64,000 nt of DNA, from NCBI RefSeq assembly GCF_024218795.1, contig NZ_CP100400.1, positions 2,790,001 to 2,854,000 on the forward strand. The letters run 5' to 3'. Position 1 is the first letter of the stretch; each line of letters opens with the position of its first letter. Positions 49,467 to 58,535 of the stretch are shown piece after piece. The position numbers were made by a program, and so were the translations under genes. The notes beneath the pieces are model-generated. The model made no database searches, was not told where the DNA came from, and saw only the letters and a list, made by a program, of their open reading frames with translations. This stretch comes from Halorussus aquaticus. Lineage in GTDB: Archaea; Halobacteriota; Halobacteria; Halobacteriales; Haladaptataceae.

Positions 49467-51503
49467 ATGCACGACCCACCCGTTACCGAGCGACGCGAGG
49501 TCGTCGAGGAGATGCACGGCGAGGAGATACGTGACCCGTACCGCTGGCTCGAGGACGACAACGAGGGTGTCCACGAGTGGGTCGAACGTCAGAACGAGTA
49601 CGCCGACCGAGTCCTCGGTAGCGACGCCCGCGACCAACTCGCGCCGCGGTTGGAGACCCGGGCCGCGGTCCCGGAGTACGGCGTCGTCACGCCGCGCGAG
49701 CGGGGCTACTTCCAGACTATCGAGGCCGCCGACGAGGACCACGCGAAACTCTGCGTCCGGTCGGACCTCGACGCCGCACCGACCGTCCTCGCCGACCCGA
49801 ACGAGTGGCCCGACGGGGAGTCATTGGACTGGTACACGCCCTCGCCCGACGGGTCGCTCGTCGCCTACGGGCGGGCGGAAGGCGGCGAAGAGCAGTACGA
49901 CGTGACCGTGCTGGACGCCGAGACCGGCGAGACAGTGGAGGTACTCCGAGACTGCGGGCGGGCGGGTCCCGAAGGTTTCGCGTGGTCGGACGAGAACTTC
50001 TACTACGTCACCTCCGGGTCCGCCGACGAAGGCACCCAACTGGAGAAGCAGATTCGCTACCACGAACTCGACGCTGGCGAGTCCCGGGCGGTCGATGATC
50101 CGGTTCTCACCGACGACGTGGGAGAACACGTCTGGCCGTCACTCGGCTACACCGACGACACGCTCGTCGTCGCGTTCCACGCAGGGTGGACGCACTCGGA
50201 CGTGTACCGTTGGGAGTCGGACGGTCCCGCCCCCGCCGACGGCGAACTGGTTCGACTCGTCGCCGACACCGACGCCTCGTTCCGACCGAACGTCGCGGAC
50301 GGCACCGTCTACATGCTGACTGACTACGAGGCTCCGCGTTCGCGCGTGGTGGCCTGCGACGCGACAGCGACCGAGACCGACCCGGACGACCTCGCCGAAC
50401 TCGTGCCAGAGAGCGACGAGACGCTGACGTACTTGGTCGTGGCGGGCGATTCGCTCGTCGTCCAGAGCCAGCGCGACGCCCGGTCGTCGCTGTCCGTCTA
50501 CGACCGCGACGGCGACCACCGAGGCGAGGTCGACCTGCCGGAGGACACCGCCGTCGGTCGGGGAGACCTGACCGGCGACCCCGAAGCCCCGGAGTTCTGT
50601 TTCCGCGCTCAGACGTTCGACCGTCCGCCGTGGGTCGCACACGGCCGGACCGACACCGGCGAGACGACCACTATCAGCGAACGCGACCCCGAGTCGGACC
50701 TCGACCTCGTAGTCGAACAGCGGTTCTTCGAGTCCGCGGACGGTACCGAGGTCCCGGCCTTCGTCGTCCACCGCGACGGCGTCGAGCGCGACGGCGACAA
50801 CCCGACCGTCCTCTACGGCTACGGCGGGTTCCGCATCAACCTCACGCCGAGCTACGACCGGTTCCGTGTTCCGTTCCTCGAAGACGGCGGCGTCTACGTA
50901 CAGGCAAACCTCCGCGGCGGCGCGGAGTACGGCGAAGACTGGCACCGACAGGGCATGCGCGAGAACAAGCAGAACGTCTTCGACGACTTCTACGCGGTCG
51001 CCGAGGGTCTCGTAGACGCCGACTACACCCGACCGGAGAGACTGGCGGCGATGGGCCGGTCGAACGGCGGTCTGCTGGTCGGCGCAGCCGTCACCCAGCG
51101 TCCGGACCTCTTCGGCGCGGCGTCGTGCGGCGTCCCCCTGCTCGACATGCTCCGATTCCACGAGTTCCTACTCGGGGAGTCGTGGACCGTCGAGTACGGG
51201 TCGCCGGAGGACCCCGAGGCCTTCGAGTACCTCCGGGCGTACTCGCCGTACAACAACGTCGAAGAGCGCGCGTATCCGGCGGTCTACTTCGAGACCGCAG
51301 CGGGCGACACCCGCGTCCATCCCGGTCACGCCCGGAAGATGACCGCCCGTATGCAGGCCGCCAACACCGGCGAGGAGCCGATTCTCCTCCGGACCCGGAC
51401 GGAGACGGGCCACGGTGTCGGCAAGCCGACTTCGATGACCGTGTCTGAGCAACTCGACAGGTGGGCGTTCCTCTACGACCAGCTAGACGTATCGGAGACG
51501 TAA
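49467..51503 (+). CDS. Prolyl oligopeptidase family serine peptidase (S9A)
   Basis: Cleaves short peptides after proline in the cytosol. The 678-residue protein has the propeller-domain start PPVTERREVVEEMHGEEIRDPYRWLEDDN, then a C-terminal alpha/beta-hydrolase domain. Visible there are YGYGGFRINLTPSYD, NLRGGAEYGEDWHRQGM, GRSNGGLLVGA (nucleophile S532) and TGHGVGKP (H649). The ATG at 49467 matches family starts. It has no signal peptide. It stands alone between mvk and an alpha/beta-hydrolase gene. Confidence 0.93.
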   Translation: MHDPPVTERREVVEEMHGEEIRDPYRWLEDDNEGVHEWVERQNEYADRVLGSDARDQLAPRLETRAAVPEYGVVTPRERGYFQTIEAADEDHAKLCVRSDLDAAPTVLADPNEWPDGESLDWYTPSPDGSLVAYGRAEGGEEQYDVTVLDAETGETVEVLRDCGRAGPEGFAWSDENFYYVTSGSADEGTQLEKQIRYHELDAGESRAVDDPVLTDDVGEHVWPSLGYTDDTLVVAFHAGWTHSDVYRWESDGPAPADGELVRLVADTDASFRPNVADGTVYMLTDYEAPRSRVVACDATATETDPDDLAELVPESDETLTYLVVAGDSLVVQSQRDARSSLSVYDRDGDHRGEVDLPEDTAVGRGDLTGDPEAPEFCFRAQTFDRPPWVAHGRTDTGETTTISERDPESDLDLVVEQRFFESADGTEVPAFVVHRDGVERDGDNPTVLYGYGGFRINLTPSYDRFRVPFLEDGGVYVQANLRGGAEYGEDWHRQGMRENKQNVFDDFYAVAEGLVDADYTRPERLAAMGRSNGGLLVGAAVTQRPDLFGAASCGVPLLDMLRFHEFLLGESWTVEYGSPEDPEAFEYLRAYSPYNNVEERAYPAVYFETAAGDTRVHPGHARKMTARMQAANTGEEPILLRTRTETGHGVGKPTSMTVSEQLDRWAFLYDQLDVSET

Positions 51504-51627
51504 CCTGACATCAGACAAAACTGCTTTCGGCTACGTCGTTTCGGTGCGGTGAACCGCTCCGCGATTGTGTCGGGCCACAGTGCGCCACGGCACAACGGCT
51601 AACTTACCTGACGCCGAGTATTCAGGT

Positions 51628-52584
51628 ATGAAGCTACGCAAACTGCTTGTCGGAGTCGCAAGCGGACTCGGAACCGCCGCGCTCGGCAACCGACTGCTGG
51701 GCTGGAAGGCGGGCGACCTCGAACCCGCGCTGGACGGGCGACAGCGGACCTACCGATGGCGAGGGTTCGACGTGGCGTACACCGAGGCGGGCGACCCGGA
51801 GGACCCCGACCTCCTGCTCCTGCACGGCGTTCACGCCGCGGCGTCGAACAAGGAGTTCGACCAGGTTTTCGACCAACTCGCCAAGACGTACCACGTCGTC
51901 GCGCCGGACCTGCCGGGATTCGGCCGCTCTGACCGCCCGCCGCTGACGTACTCCGCGGCGCTGTACACCGCCTTCGTCACCGACTTCGCCGAGGACGTAA
52001 CCGAGGACGCCGCCTGCGTGGCCACGTCGCTGTCGGGCGCGTACGCGACGCTGGCCCAACACCAGTCCAACGTGTTCTCGCGGTTGGTCCTCGTCGCGCC
52101 CACGGCCGACACCGGGTCGCGCAGGACGTGGCTCCGGTCGCTGTTCCGGTCGCCGGTAGTCGGGCAAGGGCTATTCAACATCCTGACCAGCAAGCGGTCG
52201 CTCTACTTCTTCGACAACCGGGAGGCCTACTCGACCGAGGCCTCCTACACCGAACGCGACGTGGACTACCAGTGGGAGACCTCACACCAACCCGGAGCGC
52301 GGTTCGCGCCCGCCTCGTTCGTCTCCGGCTACCTCGACCCCGACGTGGACTTGGGCGAGGAACTCGCCAGACTCGACGTGCCGGTGACTATCGTCTGGGG
52401 ACGCGACGCGACGGTCTCTCCGCTCGAAGATGGCGAGGCGTTGGCCGAACGCGCCGACGCGAAACTGGTGGTGTTCGACGACGCGAAGCTACTCCCCCAC
52501 GCCGAGCATCCGGGTCCGTTCCTCGACGTGCTGTTGGACGAACTGACCGAGGAGGAAGTCGAGACCGGACCCGGTCGAGCGTAG
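51628..52584 (+). CDS. Alpha/beta-fold hydrolase
   Basis: A 318-residue hydrolase with a short hydrophobic N-terminus (LLVGVASGLGTAALGNRLLG), DLLLLHGVHAAASNKEFDQVFDQLAKTYHVVAPDLPGFGRSDRP (oxyanion-hole region), a nucleophile elbow CVATSLSGAYA, VTIVWGRDATVSP (acid) and LLPHAEHPGPF (His). The elbow reads A-T-S134-L-S instead of the common G-x-S-x-G, so the active site is slightly unusual. Similar haloarchaeal proteins are annotated only as hydrolases. The ATG at 51628 follows a TATA-like TAACTTA about 25 nt upstream. Confidence 0.87.
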   Translation: MKLRKLLVGVASGLGTAALGNRLLGWKAGDLEPALDGRQRTYRWRGFDVAYTEAGDPEDPDLLLLHGVHAAASNKEFDQVFDQLAKTYHVVAPDLPGFGRSDRPPLTYSAALYTAFVTDFAEDVTEDAACVATSLSGAYATLAQHQSNVFSRLVLVAPTADTGSRRTWLRSLFRSPVVGQGLFNILTSKRSLYFFDNREAYSTEASYTERDVDYQWETSHQPGARFAPASFVSGYLDPDVDLGEELARLDVPVTIVWGRDATVSPLEDGEALAERADAKLVVFDDAKLLPHAEHPGPFLDVLLDELTEEEVETGPGRA

Positions 52585-52655
52585 AGACGAGTTGCTACAG
52601 TTCCGTCGCCCGTCTCGGTACGATTTCGGCGAATTCTCGGCAGGTTATGCGGCGG

Positions 52656-53342
52656 TCAGGAACTGTTCGTCGTGGGCGTCGTGGTCGCGTTCCTCGTCTG
52701 GATTCCGAGAACGGGACCGCTCGTCGCGGTCACGAGCGCCTGCGTCTGGCGTCCCTCGGGCGTCCGGAGCGCGACTCCGTAGACGAGTTCTCCCCGTCTG
52801 AGCCCCACGTTGACCACGGTGCCGGTCGTCTGGTTCCGGACCAACCTGATGGCCTCTCCCGCCGTGCGTAGCTTCGAGAAGTCGAACGCCTCGCCGCCGA
52901 GGAACTGCGCTCTGACGACCGTAGTGTTGGGGCGAACCGAGGTGACGGTCCCGTCGGTGGCGTCCACCGTGACCTGCGAGACGCTGAGATTCCGGTGAAG
53001 GACGCTCACGTTGAACACCGGCGTCTCGTTCCGCGTCCCGAGCGACACGACGACCGCCTTCCCTCCAGTTCTGTTCTGGGCGAGTCGGACCGCTTCGAGC
53101 GCCGGGACCTCGACCGCGCTCAAGTTCACCTGCCCGCCCTGCTGGGCCGCGTTCGTTCCTCGGTCGCCCGGACGGCTAGCGGCGCTGTCTGCACCTGCCT
53201 GACGTTCGTGCCGTTCAGTTACGTCGAGTGCGTGCGACTGAGACTGTGCGTCCGTCGAGAGCGAAGTCGCAGCGCCGACCCCGCCCAGACTCCCCACCAC
53301 GAGGAGTACGAGACCGAGCGACGCGATTCTGTGGTACTCCAT
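52656..53342 (-). CDS. Secreted PepSY-domain protein
   Basis: A 228-residue protein with a signal peptide (LGLVLLVVGSLGGVGAA) and two PepSY-like repeats in the mature part, EAVRLAQNRTGGKAVVVSLGTRNETPVFNVSVLHRNLSVSQVTVDATDGTVTSVRP and EAIRLVRNQTTGTVVNVGLRRGELVYGVALRTPEGRQTQALVTATSGPVLGIQT. Several N-X-S/T sequons lie in it. PepSY domains often inhibit peptidases or bind peptides at the cell surface; it lies next to an HtrA protease gene on the same strand, which may be meaningful. Confidence 0.85.
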   Translation of the reverse strand: MEYHRIASLGLVLLVVGSLGGVGAATSLSTDAQSQSHALDVTERHERQAGADSAASRPGDRGTNAAQQGGQVNLSAVEVPALEAVRLAQNRTGGKAVVVSLGTRNETPVFNVSVLHRNLSVSQVTVDATDGTVTSVRPNTTVVRAQFLGGEAFDFSKLRTAGEAIRLVRNQTTGTVVNVGLRRGELVYGVALRTPEGRQTQALVTATSGPVLGIQTRNATTTPTTNSS

Positions 53343-53501
53343 CGGCTGTAATCCCGCTCCCTGCTTCGACGAACGCTCGCAAGAGCGTGCTGGCCAATTC
53401 CGCTGTCGTGGCTCGAGAGTGTCTCCAGCGGAGGCCAGAGAGCGATTACGAGTGACGTTCGAACTGTGGACGACCTCCGAAAAACGAGTGAGTGTCCGCG
53501 A

Positions 53502-54605
53502 CTACTGCTGTTCCTGACTCGGGCGCTCGGTGACGGTGACGTTGATGGTCTGGCGTTCCCCGTCGCGCAGGAGGGTCACTTCCACCGTGTCGCCGGGACG
53601 AGTCTCGGTGAACAGGTACGAGAGCAGGTCCTCGCGCGACGTGACGCTCTGGTTTCCGATGGCGACGATGACGTCACCGCCGACGGGAATCCGCTGTTCG
53701 TTCACGACGGTACTGTCGTTCGCACCCTGTATCGCCTCCGCGGCGGGCGTCCCCTCGATGGTGTCCAGCACGTAGACGCCGCGTGTCACGTCGAGGTCGT
53801 TCGCCTCGGCGAGCGGTTGGGTGAGTGTGACCCCCTGTACTCCGAGGAGCGGGAACGCGTACTCGCCCTGCTGGATGAGTTCGGGCACGATTTGGGTGAC
53901 GATGGACGCGCCGATTGCGAACCCGATGTTCTCCGCGCCACCGGCCTGATTCACGCCGACCACGGACCCGGTGTCGCACGCGATGAGCGGTCCGCCGCTG
54001 TTCCCGGGGTTGATGGGCGCGTCGGTTTGGACGGTGTTCGGCAGCGGGAACCCGACCGGCGACGTTCGGTTGACCCCGCTGACGATACCCGAGGTGATAG
54101 TCGTCTCTAAGCCGAACGGACTCCCGATAGCGGCGACGCGGTCGCCCGGATTCGGCGTCGCGTTCGCCACGGGAAGCGCCTCGACGTACCCCGGCGTCTG
54201 GTTCACGCGGACGACCGCGAGGTCCGCGAGCTGGGTCGCCCCGACCACGGTGCCGGTCCGCGTCTCGCCGCGGGCGAACCGGACGCCGACGCTCGTCGTC
54301 TGGTTGACGACGTGCTGGTTGGTGACGACGTAACTCTGCGCGTCACTGGCGTCGAAGACGAAGCCGGAACCGCTCCCCTGAGCGGTCTGAATCTGGACGA
54401 CCGAGTCTATCGTCTGGTTGTACAGCCGCGAGTAGTCGCAGGACGCGGCCTCTCCCTGTTGGTATAGCTGTCCCCCACCTACGGCCGACGGACTCGTCGC
54501 CTGCACGCGACTGTCTGTCGGCGTCGTCGCGCCGAGCGCCGCCATCGGTGCGACGGCGACGGCCGCGACCACGAAAAGCAGTGTCAGTTCGTGTCTCCCC
54601 ACCAT
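53502..54605 (-). CDS. HtrA/DegP-like trypsin-fold serine protease with PDZ domain
   Basis: An exported protease for protein quality control. The 367-residue precursor has a signal (LLFVVAAVAVAPMAALGA), a trypsin-like domain with the triad H98 (NQHVV), D128 (QLADLAVV) and S203 (INPGNSGGPL), and a C-terminal PDZ domain (VYVLDTIEGTPAAEAIQGANDSTVVNEQRIPVGGDVIVAIGNQSVTSREDLLSYL). The mature part carries several N-glycosylation sequons. It is followed on the same strand by the PepSY gene 159 bp downstream. Confidence 0.93.
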   Translation of the reverse strand: MVGRHELTLLFVVAAVAVAPMAALGATTPTDSRVQATSPSAVGGGQLYQQGEAASCDYSRLYNQTIDSVVQIQTAQGSGSGFVFDASDAQSYVVTNQHVVNQTTSVGVRFARGETRTGTVVGATQLADLAVVRVNQTPGYVEALPVANATPNPGDRVAAIGSPFGLETTITSGIVSGVNRTSPVGFPLPNTVQTDAPINPGNSGGPLIACDTGSVVGVNQAGGAENIGFAIGASIVTQIVPELIQQGEYAFPLLGVQGVTLTQPLAEANDLDVTRGVYVLDTIEGTPAAEAIQGANDSTVVNEQRIPVGGDVIVAIGNQSVTSREDLLSYLFTETRPGDTVEVTLLRDGERQTINVTVTERPSQEQQ

Positions 54606-54731
54606 GCAGTCAGCTAGCCAACGGAACGATGCGTAAGGGTGATGGCCAGTAGTTGCGACGACAGCACCGACCGAGGGAGAATAACGACCGCGAGGACAGA
54701 AACCGCGATTTCGGACGTGACGACGTTCCTC

Positions 54732-55136
54732 TCAGGGTGCGCGGAGGATCAGCACGCGCTCGTCCGCGGTCTCCGTCTCGCCCACGTCGGGCGCGACTTC
54801 GGTGCCGACCGTGACGTCGTCGGTGTCGATGCCGCGGACGATTCCGGTCAGTCGAATCCCCCCGAAGTCAGCGACCGCCGTGACGTAGGGGGCGTCGTCT
54901 ACGAACTCGGGGGCGGCGACGTGGACCGTGGTGAACGTCTCGACGTCGCCGGTCTCGGGCAACGAGGCCTCGCGGAGGTCGGTCGCGCCGCAGTGCGGGC
55001 AGACCCGCCGCGGCGGCAGCGATCCGTGGCCCTCGGGACATTCGAGGTAGAAGCCTTCCCCCGACTCGATAGCGTCGAGGAAGTCGTCGAACCCCTCGTC
55101 GCGCACGCGCTCGGCGTCGCCGGTTTCGTCGCTCAT
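54732..55136 (-). CDS. DUF35 acyl-CoA-associated OB-fold protein with zinc ribbon
   Basis: A 134-residue protein of the DUF35/ChsH2 type. It has an N-terminal helix, a zinc-ribbon-like part (C-x3-H-x9-C-x2-C in ECPEGHGSLPPRRVCPHC) and an OB fold (YVTAVADFGGIRLTGIVRGIDTDDVTVGTEV). Such proteins act as partners of thiolases, channeling acyl-CoA. The start overlaps the thiolase stop by 4 nt, so the two are made together and likely form a complex. One ribbon Cys is a His here. Confidence 0.9.
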   Translation of the reverse strand: MSDETGDAERVRDEGFDDFLDAIESGEGFYLECPEGHGSLPPRRVCPHCGATDLREASLPETGDVETFTTVHVAAPEFVDDAPYVTAVADFGGIRLTGIVRGIDTDDVTVGTEVAPDVGETETADERVLILRAP

Positions 55137-56296
55137 TCTTCCACCTCCAGCACGTGAACCGTGGTACTGGCCACCGTCCCACCCGCGTTGTGCGTGACGC
55201 CGACGTCTCCGGGCACGGCGTCGCTGTTGGGGTGGTCTCCCCGGAGCAGTCGCGTCATCTCCACGACTTGGCTGGTCCCGGTCGCGCCGACCGGGTGGCC
55301 CTTGGCCTTCAGGCCGCCCGAGAGGTTGACCGGCCGGTCGCCGTCGCGGGTGGTCTCGCCGCGCGCTGCCGCTCCGATACCCTCGCCGGGCGCGTAGAAG
55401 TCGAGCGCTTCGAGCGCGAGGACCTCCGCGATAGTGAAGCAGTCGTGGACCTCGGCGACCGACACGTCCCGCGGGCCGACGCCTGCGTCGTCGTAGGCCT
55501 CCTCGGCGGCGCGCTCGGCCGCGGGCGTCCGCGCGAGGAACTGCCTGTCCTGCAGGGCCATCTTGTCGCCGCCCTGTCCCGTCCCGGTGACCGAGACCGG
55601 CGCGTCGAGGTCGTGTTCGTCGGCGTACTCGTCGCTCACGAGGACCGCGGCGCTCGCGCCGTCGGTGATGGGGCAGGCGTCGTAGAGTCCCAGCGGGGCG
55701 GCGATAGTCGGGGCGTCGAGGGCGTCCTCCACCGAGATGGCCTTCTGGAACTGCGCGAACTCGTTGTCGAGCGCGTTGTCGTGGTTCTTCACCGCTATCT
55801 CGGCGAGGTCCTCCCTGCTCCCGCCGTACTGGTCGAAGTACGCGCGGGCCATCAGCGCGTAGGCCGCCGGGAAGGTCATGCCCGCCCGGACCTCGTAGAG
55901 GTCGTCGGCCGCTATCGCGAGGGCCTCGGTCGTCCCCGCGGTGCCGAGGTTGTTCATGCGCTCGGCCCCGCCGACGAGCAGTACGTCGGCCTCGCCGTTT
56001 CGGATGTCCTTGACGGCCTCGCGGACGGCCACGCCCGAGGACGCGCACGCGCTCTCGTAGCGCGTCGCGGGCGCGGTCAGGCCCGCGGCCTCGGCCATCA
56101 GGGGTCCCTGATGGCCCTGATGCTCGCTGAGTTCCCCCATGAAGTTGCCGTAGTTCAATTGTTCCACGTCGGCGCGGGGGACGCCCGCGTCCTCGAACGC
56201 GCGCTGACTGGCCTCCGCGAAGAGGTCCCGGCCCGTCCGTTCGGGATGCTGGCCGAAGTGGGTGAGACCGACCCCGGCGACTCGTACGCCTGTCAT
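55133..56296 (-). CDS. Thiolase family protein (SCP-x / acetyl-CoA acetyltransferase type)
   Basis: A 387-residue condensing enzyme. VRVAGVGLTHFGQHPERTGRDLFAEASQRAFEDAGV begins the fold, RYESACASSGVAVREAV holds the reactive Cys, and VAEVHDCFTIAEVLALEALDFY, LSGGLKAKGHPVGATGTSQVVEMT (GHPxGA with the catalytic His) and NAGGT follow. It is of the SCP2-thiolase branch that pairs with DUF35 proteins in archaea. It could make acetoacetyl-CoA for the mevalonate pathway or degrade acyl-CoAs; no HMG-CoA synthase gene is in the window. The ATG at 56296 is standard. Confidence 0.9.
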   Translation of the reverse strand: MTGVRVAGVGLTHFGQHPERTGRDLFAEASQRAFEDAGVPRADVEQLNYGNFMGELSEHQGHQGPLMAEAAGLTAPATRYESACASSGVAVREAVKDIRNGEADVLLVGGAERMNNLGTAGTTEALAIAADDLYEVRAGMTFPAAYALMARAYFDQYGGSREDLAEIAVKNHDNALDNEFAQFQKAISVEDALDAPTIAAPLGLYDACPITDGASAAVLVSDEYADEHDLDAPVSVTGTGQGGDKMALQDRQFLARTPAAERAAEEAYDDAGVGPRDVSVAEVHDCFTIAEVLALEALDFYAPGEGIGAAARGETTRDGDRPVNLSGGLKAKGHPVGATGTSQVVEMTRLLRGDHPNSDAVPGDVGVTHNAGGTVASTTVHVLEVEE

Positions 56297-56734
56297 GCGC
56301 GTAACTACGTGAGGGACAGTTAAGAAAGGCATCGGTGTATCGGTCGGGTGTCAGTTCCGGGCGGGAACCATGCAGCGTCGCCGAGCGAAGACGCCGGTCT
56401 GTCGGTTCCCGCGTTCGGCCGGACGCTGCTCCACCGACCGCGCGGGCGCGAGGGCGGCGACCATTTCCTCGATGTCGGACGTTCGACGCCGTCTCTATCG
56501 ACGTCCCCCTTCTGCGGTCCCAGTCATCGGTAGGGAAGAAGGCCGTCGGTGGTGGTCTGTGTTCTGGCTGTGACCCCACTCTCCCGTCACCCACTCGAAT
56601 CGGACGCTCCGTTTCCAAACGACGACCGACAATCGGTAGTTCGACTGATGCGCTCGACAGACCGTCTGTCTCGTGCGTATCCATTGGAATTCCGAGTAGT
56701 GAGTTTTTCATTTCGGGAGCCTGAACCTGCGACC
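56297..56734. other. Gap of 438 bp between divergent genes, no gene seen
   Basis: Contains a leftward TTTCTTAAC near 56322 that suits the thiolase promoter, and GAGTTTTTCATTTCGG near 56702 as the rightward promoter of the next gene. A short hairpin-like GTTCC-N5-GGAAC lies early in the gap. Open frames here lack coding character. Confidence 0.5.
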
Positions 56735-57061
56735 ATGGGAATGAGGCCACCGCCGTCGAACTCGGACGAGGGACCGGACGTCATCGAGTTCGGCATCGCC
56801 GAAGTGGCGGCCGAACTCGACGACGACCTCTCCTTTCCGGCGACCGGCACGGAAGTCGTGGAGTCGCTGGCGGACCCGCGAATCAAGTACGACGTGGACG
56901 GTCACACCGTTCCGCTCTCGGAGGCCGTCTCGGAGGTCGAGCGCGAGCGATTCGACAGCAAACAGGAGTTCCTGAACGCGCTTCACCCGGTGTTCGAGCG
57001 GTACCGCAACTCCCGGACGCCGGGCGTCATCGAACGCGTTCGGGCCGCGCTTCCGCTTTGA
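56735..57061 (+). CDS. DUF5789-like haloarchaeal protein
   Basis: A 108-residue acidic protein: VIEFGIAEVAAELDDDLSFPATGTEVVESLADPRIKYDVDGHTVPLSEAVSEVERERFDSKQEFLNALHPVFERY. The pattern FPAT...EV...L and a long amphipathic helix recall the DUF5789 family known only in haloarchaea. The assignment is from memory of the family shape. The ATG follows a leaderless-type TATA about 23-33 nt upstream. Function unknown. Confidence 0.65.
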   Translation: MGMRPPPSNSDEGPDVIEFGIAEVAAELDDDLSFPATGTEVVESLADPRIKYDVDGHTVPLSEAVSEVERERFDSKQEFLNALHPVFERYRNSRTPGVIERVRAALPL

Positions 57062-57467
57062 GGGAATCCTCTCTGTTTGGTCCGTACGTACTCGGGTGGC
57101 AGTGACGCGTCTAGTATCGGGTCGCGTGGCGAAGCGCAAACCGCGCGGAAGACGAGAACGTGGAGAGAAGTACCGGAAGGGAAGACGAATCGCGTCCGCC
57201 GAGCAATCGCGCGGTGACCGTTACGACAACAGTGCGTACCGACAGGCGGAACGGATACTCGTCCGTCAGATTACACCCCTTCAGAGAACCAAGTTTCAAG
57301 TACGAAGACGGGACGAACCCGGCCCGTGACCTGAACCGGGCCGGGACGCGTCTGCGGTCGCGCGGCGCGCGACGTTCCGGACTCCCGTCCGCAAGCGCGC
57401 CGCCTGTCAGCCACCTCTGGGAGCGCCAGCAGACGTTCGTCGCGAGGGCGTATTCAGTCGGTATCGG
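57062..57467. other. Gap of 406 bp between convergent genes
   Basis: Separates the DUF5789-like gene from metE. No gene or tRNA seen. It holds one strong inverted repeat, listed separately at 57318-57345. Confidence 0.5.
57318..57345. repeat. 8-bp perfect inverted repeat (hairpin) in a convergent spacer
   Basis: CCCGGCCC (57318-57325) pairs with GGGCCGGG (57338-57345) across a 12-nt loop. It is 257 nt after the DUF5789-like stop and 123 nt beyond the metE stop. No T-run adjoins it, so it is not a typical archaeal terminator; it could be a stable RNA hairpin or a protein-binding site. Confidence 0.55.
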
Positions 57468-58535
57468 TCAGTCGTCGGCGGTCACGGCCGACCGCTCGAC
57501 CTCGATTTCGCCAGCGTCGAGTTCCTGCTCGACCTCTCGGGCGGCGCGCACGAGATTCACCATCTTCTCGTAGGCCACCTCGCGCGGGAGGAGTTTGAGG
57601 CCGCAGTCCGGACTGACGGTCAGTTGCTCGGGCGGGACGACTTCCAGCCCTTTCTGGATGTTCTCCTTGATTTCGGGCACCGACTCCACCTCGGCGACGT
57701 GGGCGTCCACCACGCCGAGCGCGAGGTCCGCCGTGAATTCGGGGTCCTTGAACACGTCCAACTGCTCGTAGTCGCCGTTGGCGAGTTCGAGGTCGAACTC
57801 GTCCACCGGGAAGTCCAGAATCTCCGGATAGATGCGCGAGTAGTCGCCGTAGCAGACGTGGAGTCCGATGCGCACGTCGTCCGGAATCCCGTCCACGATG
57901 CGTTCGAGACAGTCGCCGACGATGGCGTGGTCGTCTGGCGTCGTGGCCAGCGCAGGTTCGTCTATCTGGATGTAACGAGCGCCCGCTTCGACCAGTTTCT
58001 CGACCTCCTCGTTCACGAGGTCGGCGAGGTCGTTGGCGAGCGCCTCGGTGTCCTCGTAGGCCTCGTTGAAACTCCAGTTCGCGAGCGTGTACGGTCCCGT
58101 GATGGGAACCTTGACCGGGCGGTCCGAGACGCTGGCCGTGAACTCGTACTCGTCCACGAGCCACGTCTCGTCGTACTCGACGTCCGAGACGACGGAGGGC
58201 TTGTCGAAGGTGTTGTGGCCCCACACCTTCACCGGTCCGTTGAACTCGTAGCCGTCGATGCGATGGGCGAAGTACTCGACCATCTCGTTGCGGCGCATCT
58301 CGCCGTCCACGATTACGTCGAGACCGGCGCGCTCGTGTTCGCCTGTGATGAGTCGGGCGGCGTCGTCCTTGGCCTCCCGCCACGCGTCGTCGTCGAAGTC
58401 GGCGTCCTCGTCTTCGTGGAGGTCGCGTGCGCGGTCCACCCACTTCGGCTTGGGGTAGCTTCCGACGACGGTCGTCAGCAGGAAGTGGTCGGTCGGGTGA
58501 TTCTCGGGTCGGAACTGGTCTCGGGTGTCGGTCAT
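57468..58535 (-). CDS. metE: Cobalamin-independent methionine synthase, C-terminal (zinc) domain protein
   Basis: Transfers a methyl group to homocysteine to make methionine. The 355-residue TIM barrel keeps all four zinc ligands expected from bacterial MetE: H226 and C228 (GLHVCYGD), E250 (FDLELANGD) and C311 (SPDCGL). Their spacing (2, 22 and 61) equals that of the E. coli enzyme (H641, C643, E665, C726). Its start overlaps the stop of the upstream partner by 4 nt. Archaeal short MetE proteins often take methyl groups from methylcobalamin rather than folate; which applies here is not known. Confidence 0.92.
   Translation of the reverse strand: MTDTRDQFRPENHPTDHFLLTTVVGSYPKPKWVDRARDLHEDEDADFDDDAWREAKDDAARLITGEHERAGLDVIVDGEMRRNEMVEYFAHRIDGYEFNGPVKVWGHNTFDKPSVVSDVEYDETWLVDEYEFTASVSDRPVKVPITGPYTLANWSFNEAYEDTEALANDLADLVNEEVEKLVEAGARYIQIDEPALATTPDDHAIVGDCLERIVDGIPDDVRIGLHVCYGDYSRIYPEILDFPVDEFDLELANGDYEQLDVFKDPEFTADLALGVVDAHVAEVESVPEIKENIQKGLEVVPPEQLTVSPDCGLKLLPREVAYEKMVNLVRAAREVEQELDAGEIEVERSAVTADD

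Noticed and set aside
56335-56724. Plus-strand 129-codon frame in the spacer between thiolase and the DUF5789-like gene
   Set aside because: Basic, Ser/Arg-rich translation unlike the acidic proteins around it and no recognisable domain; likely non-coding.
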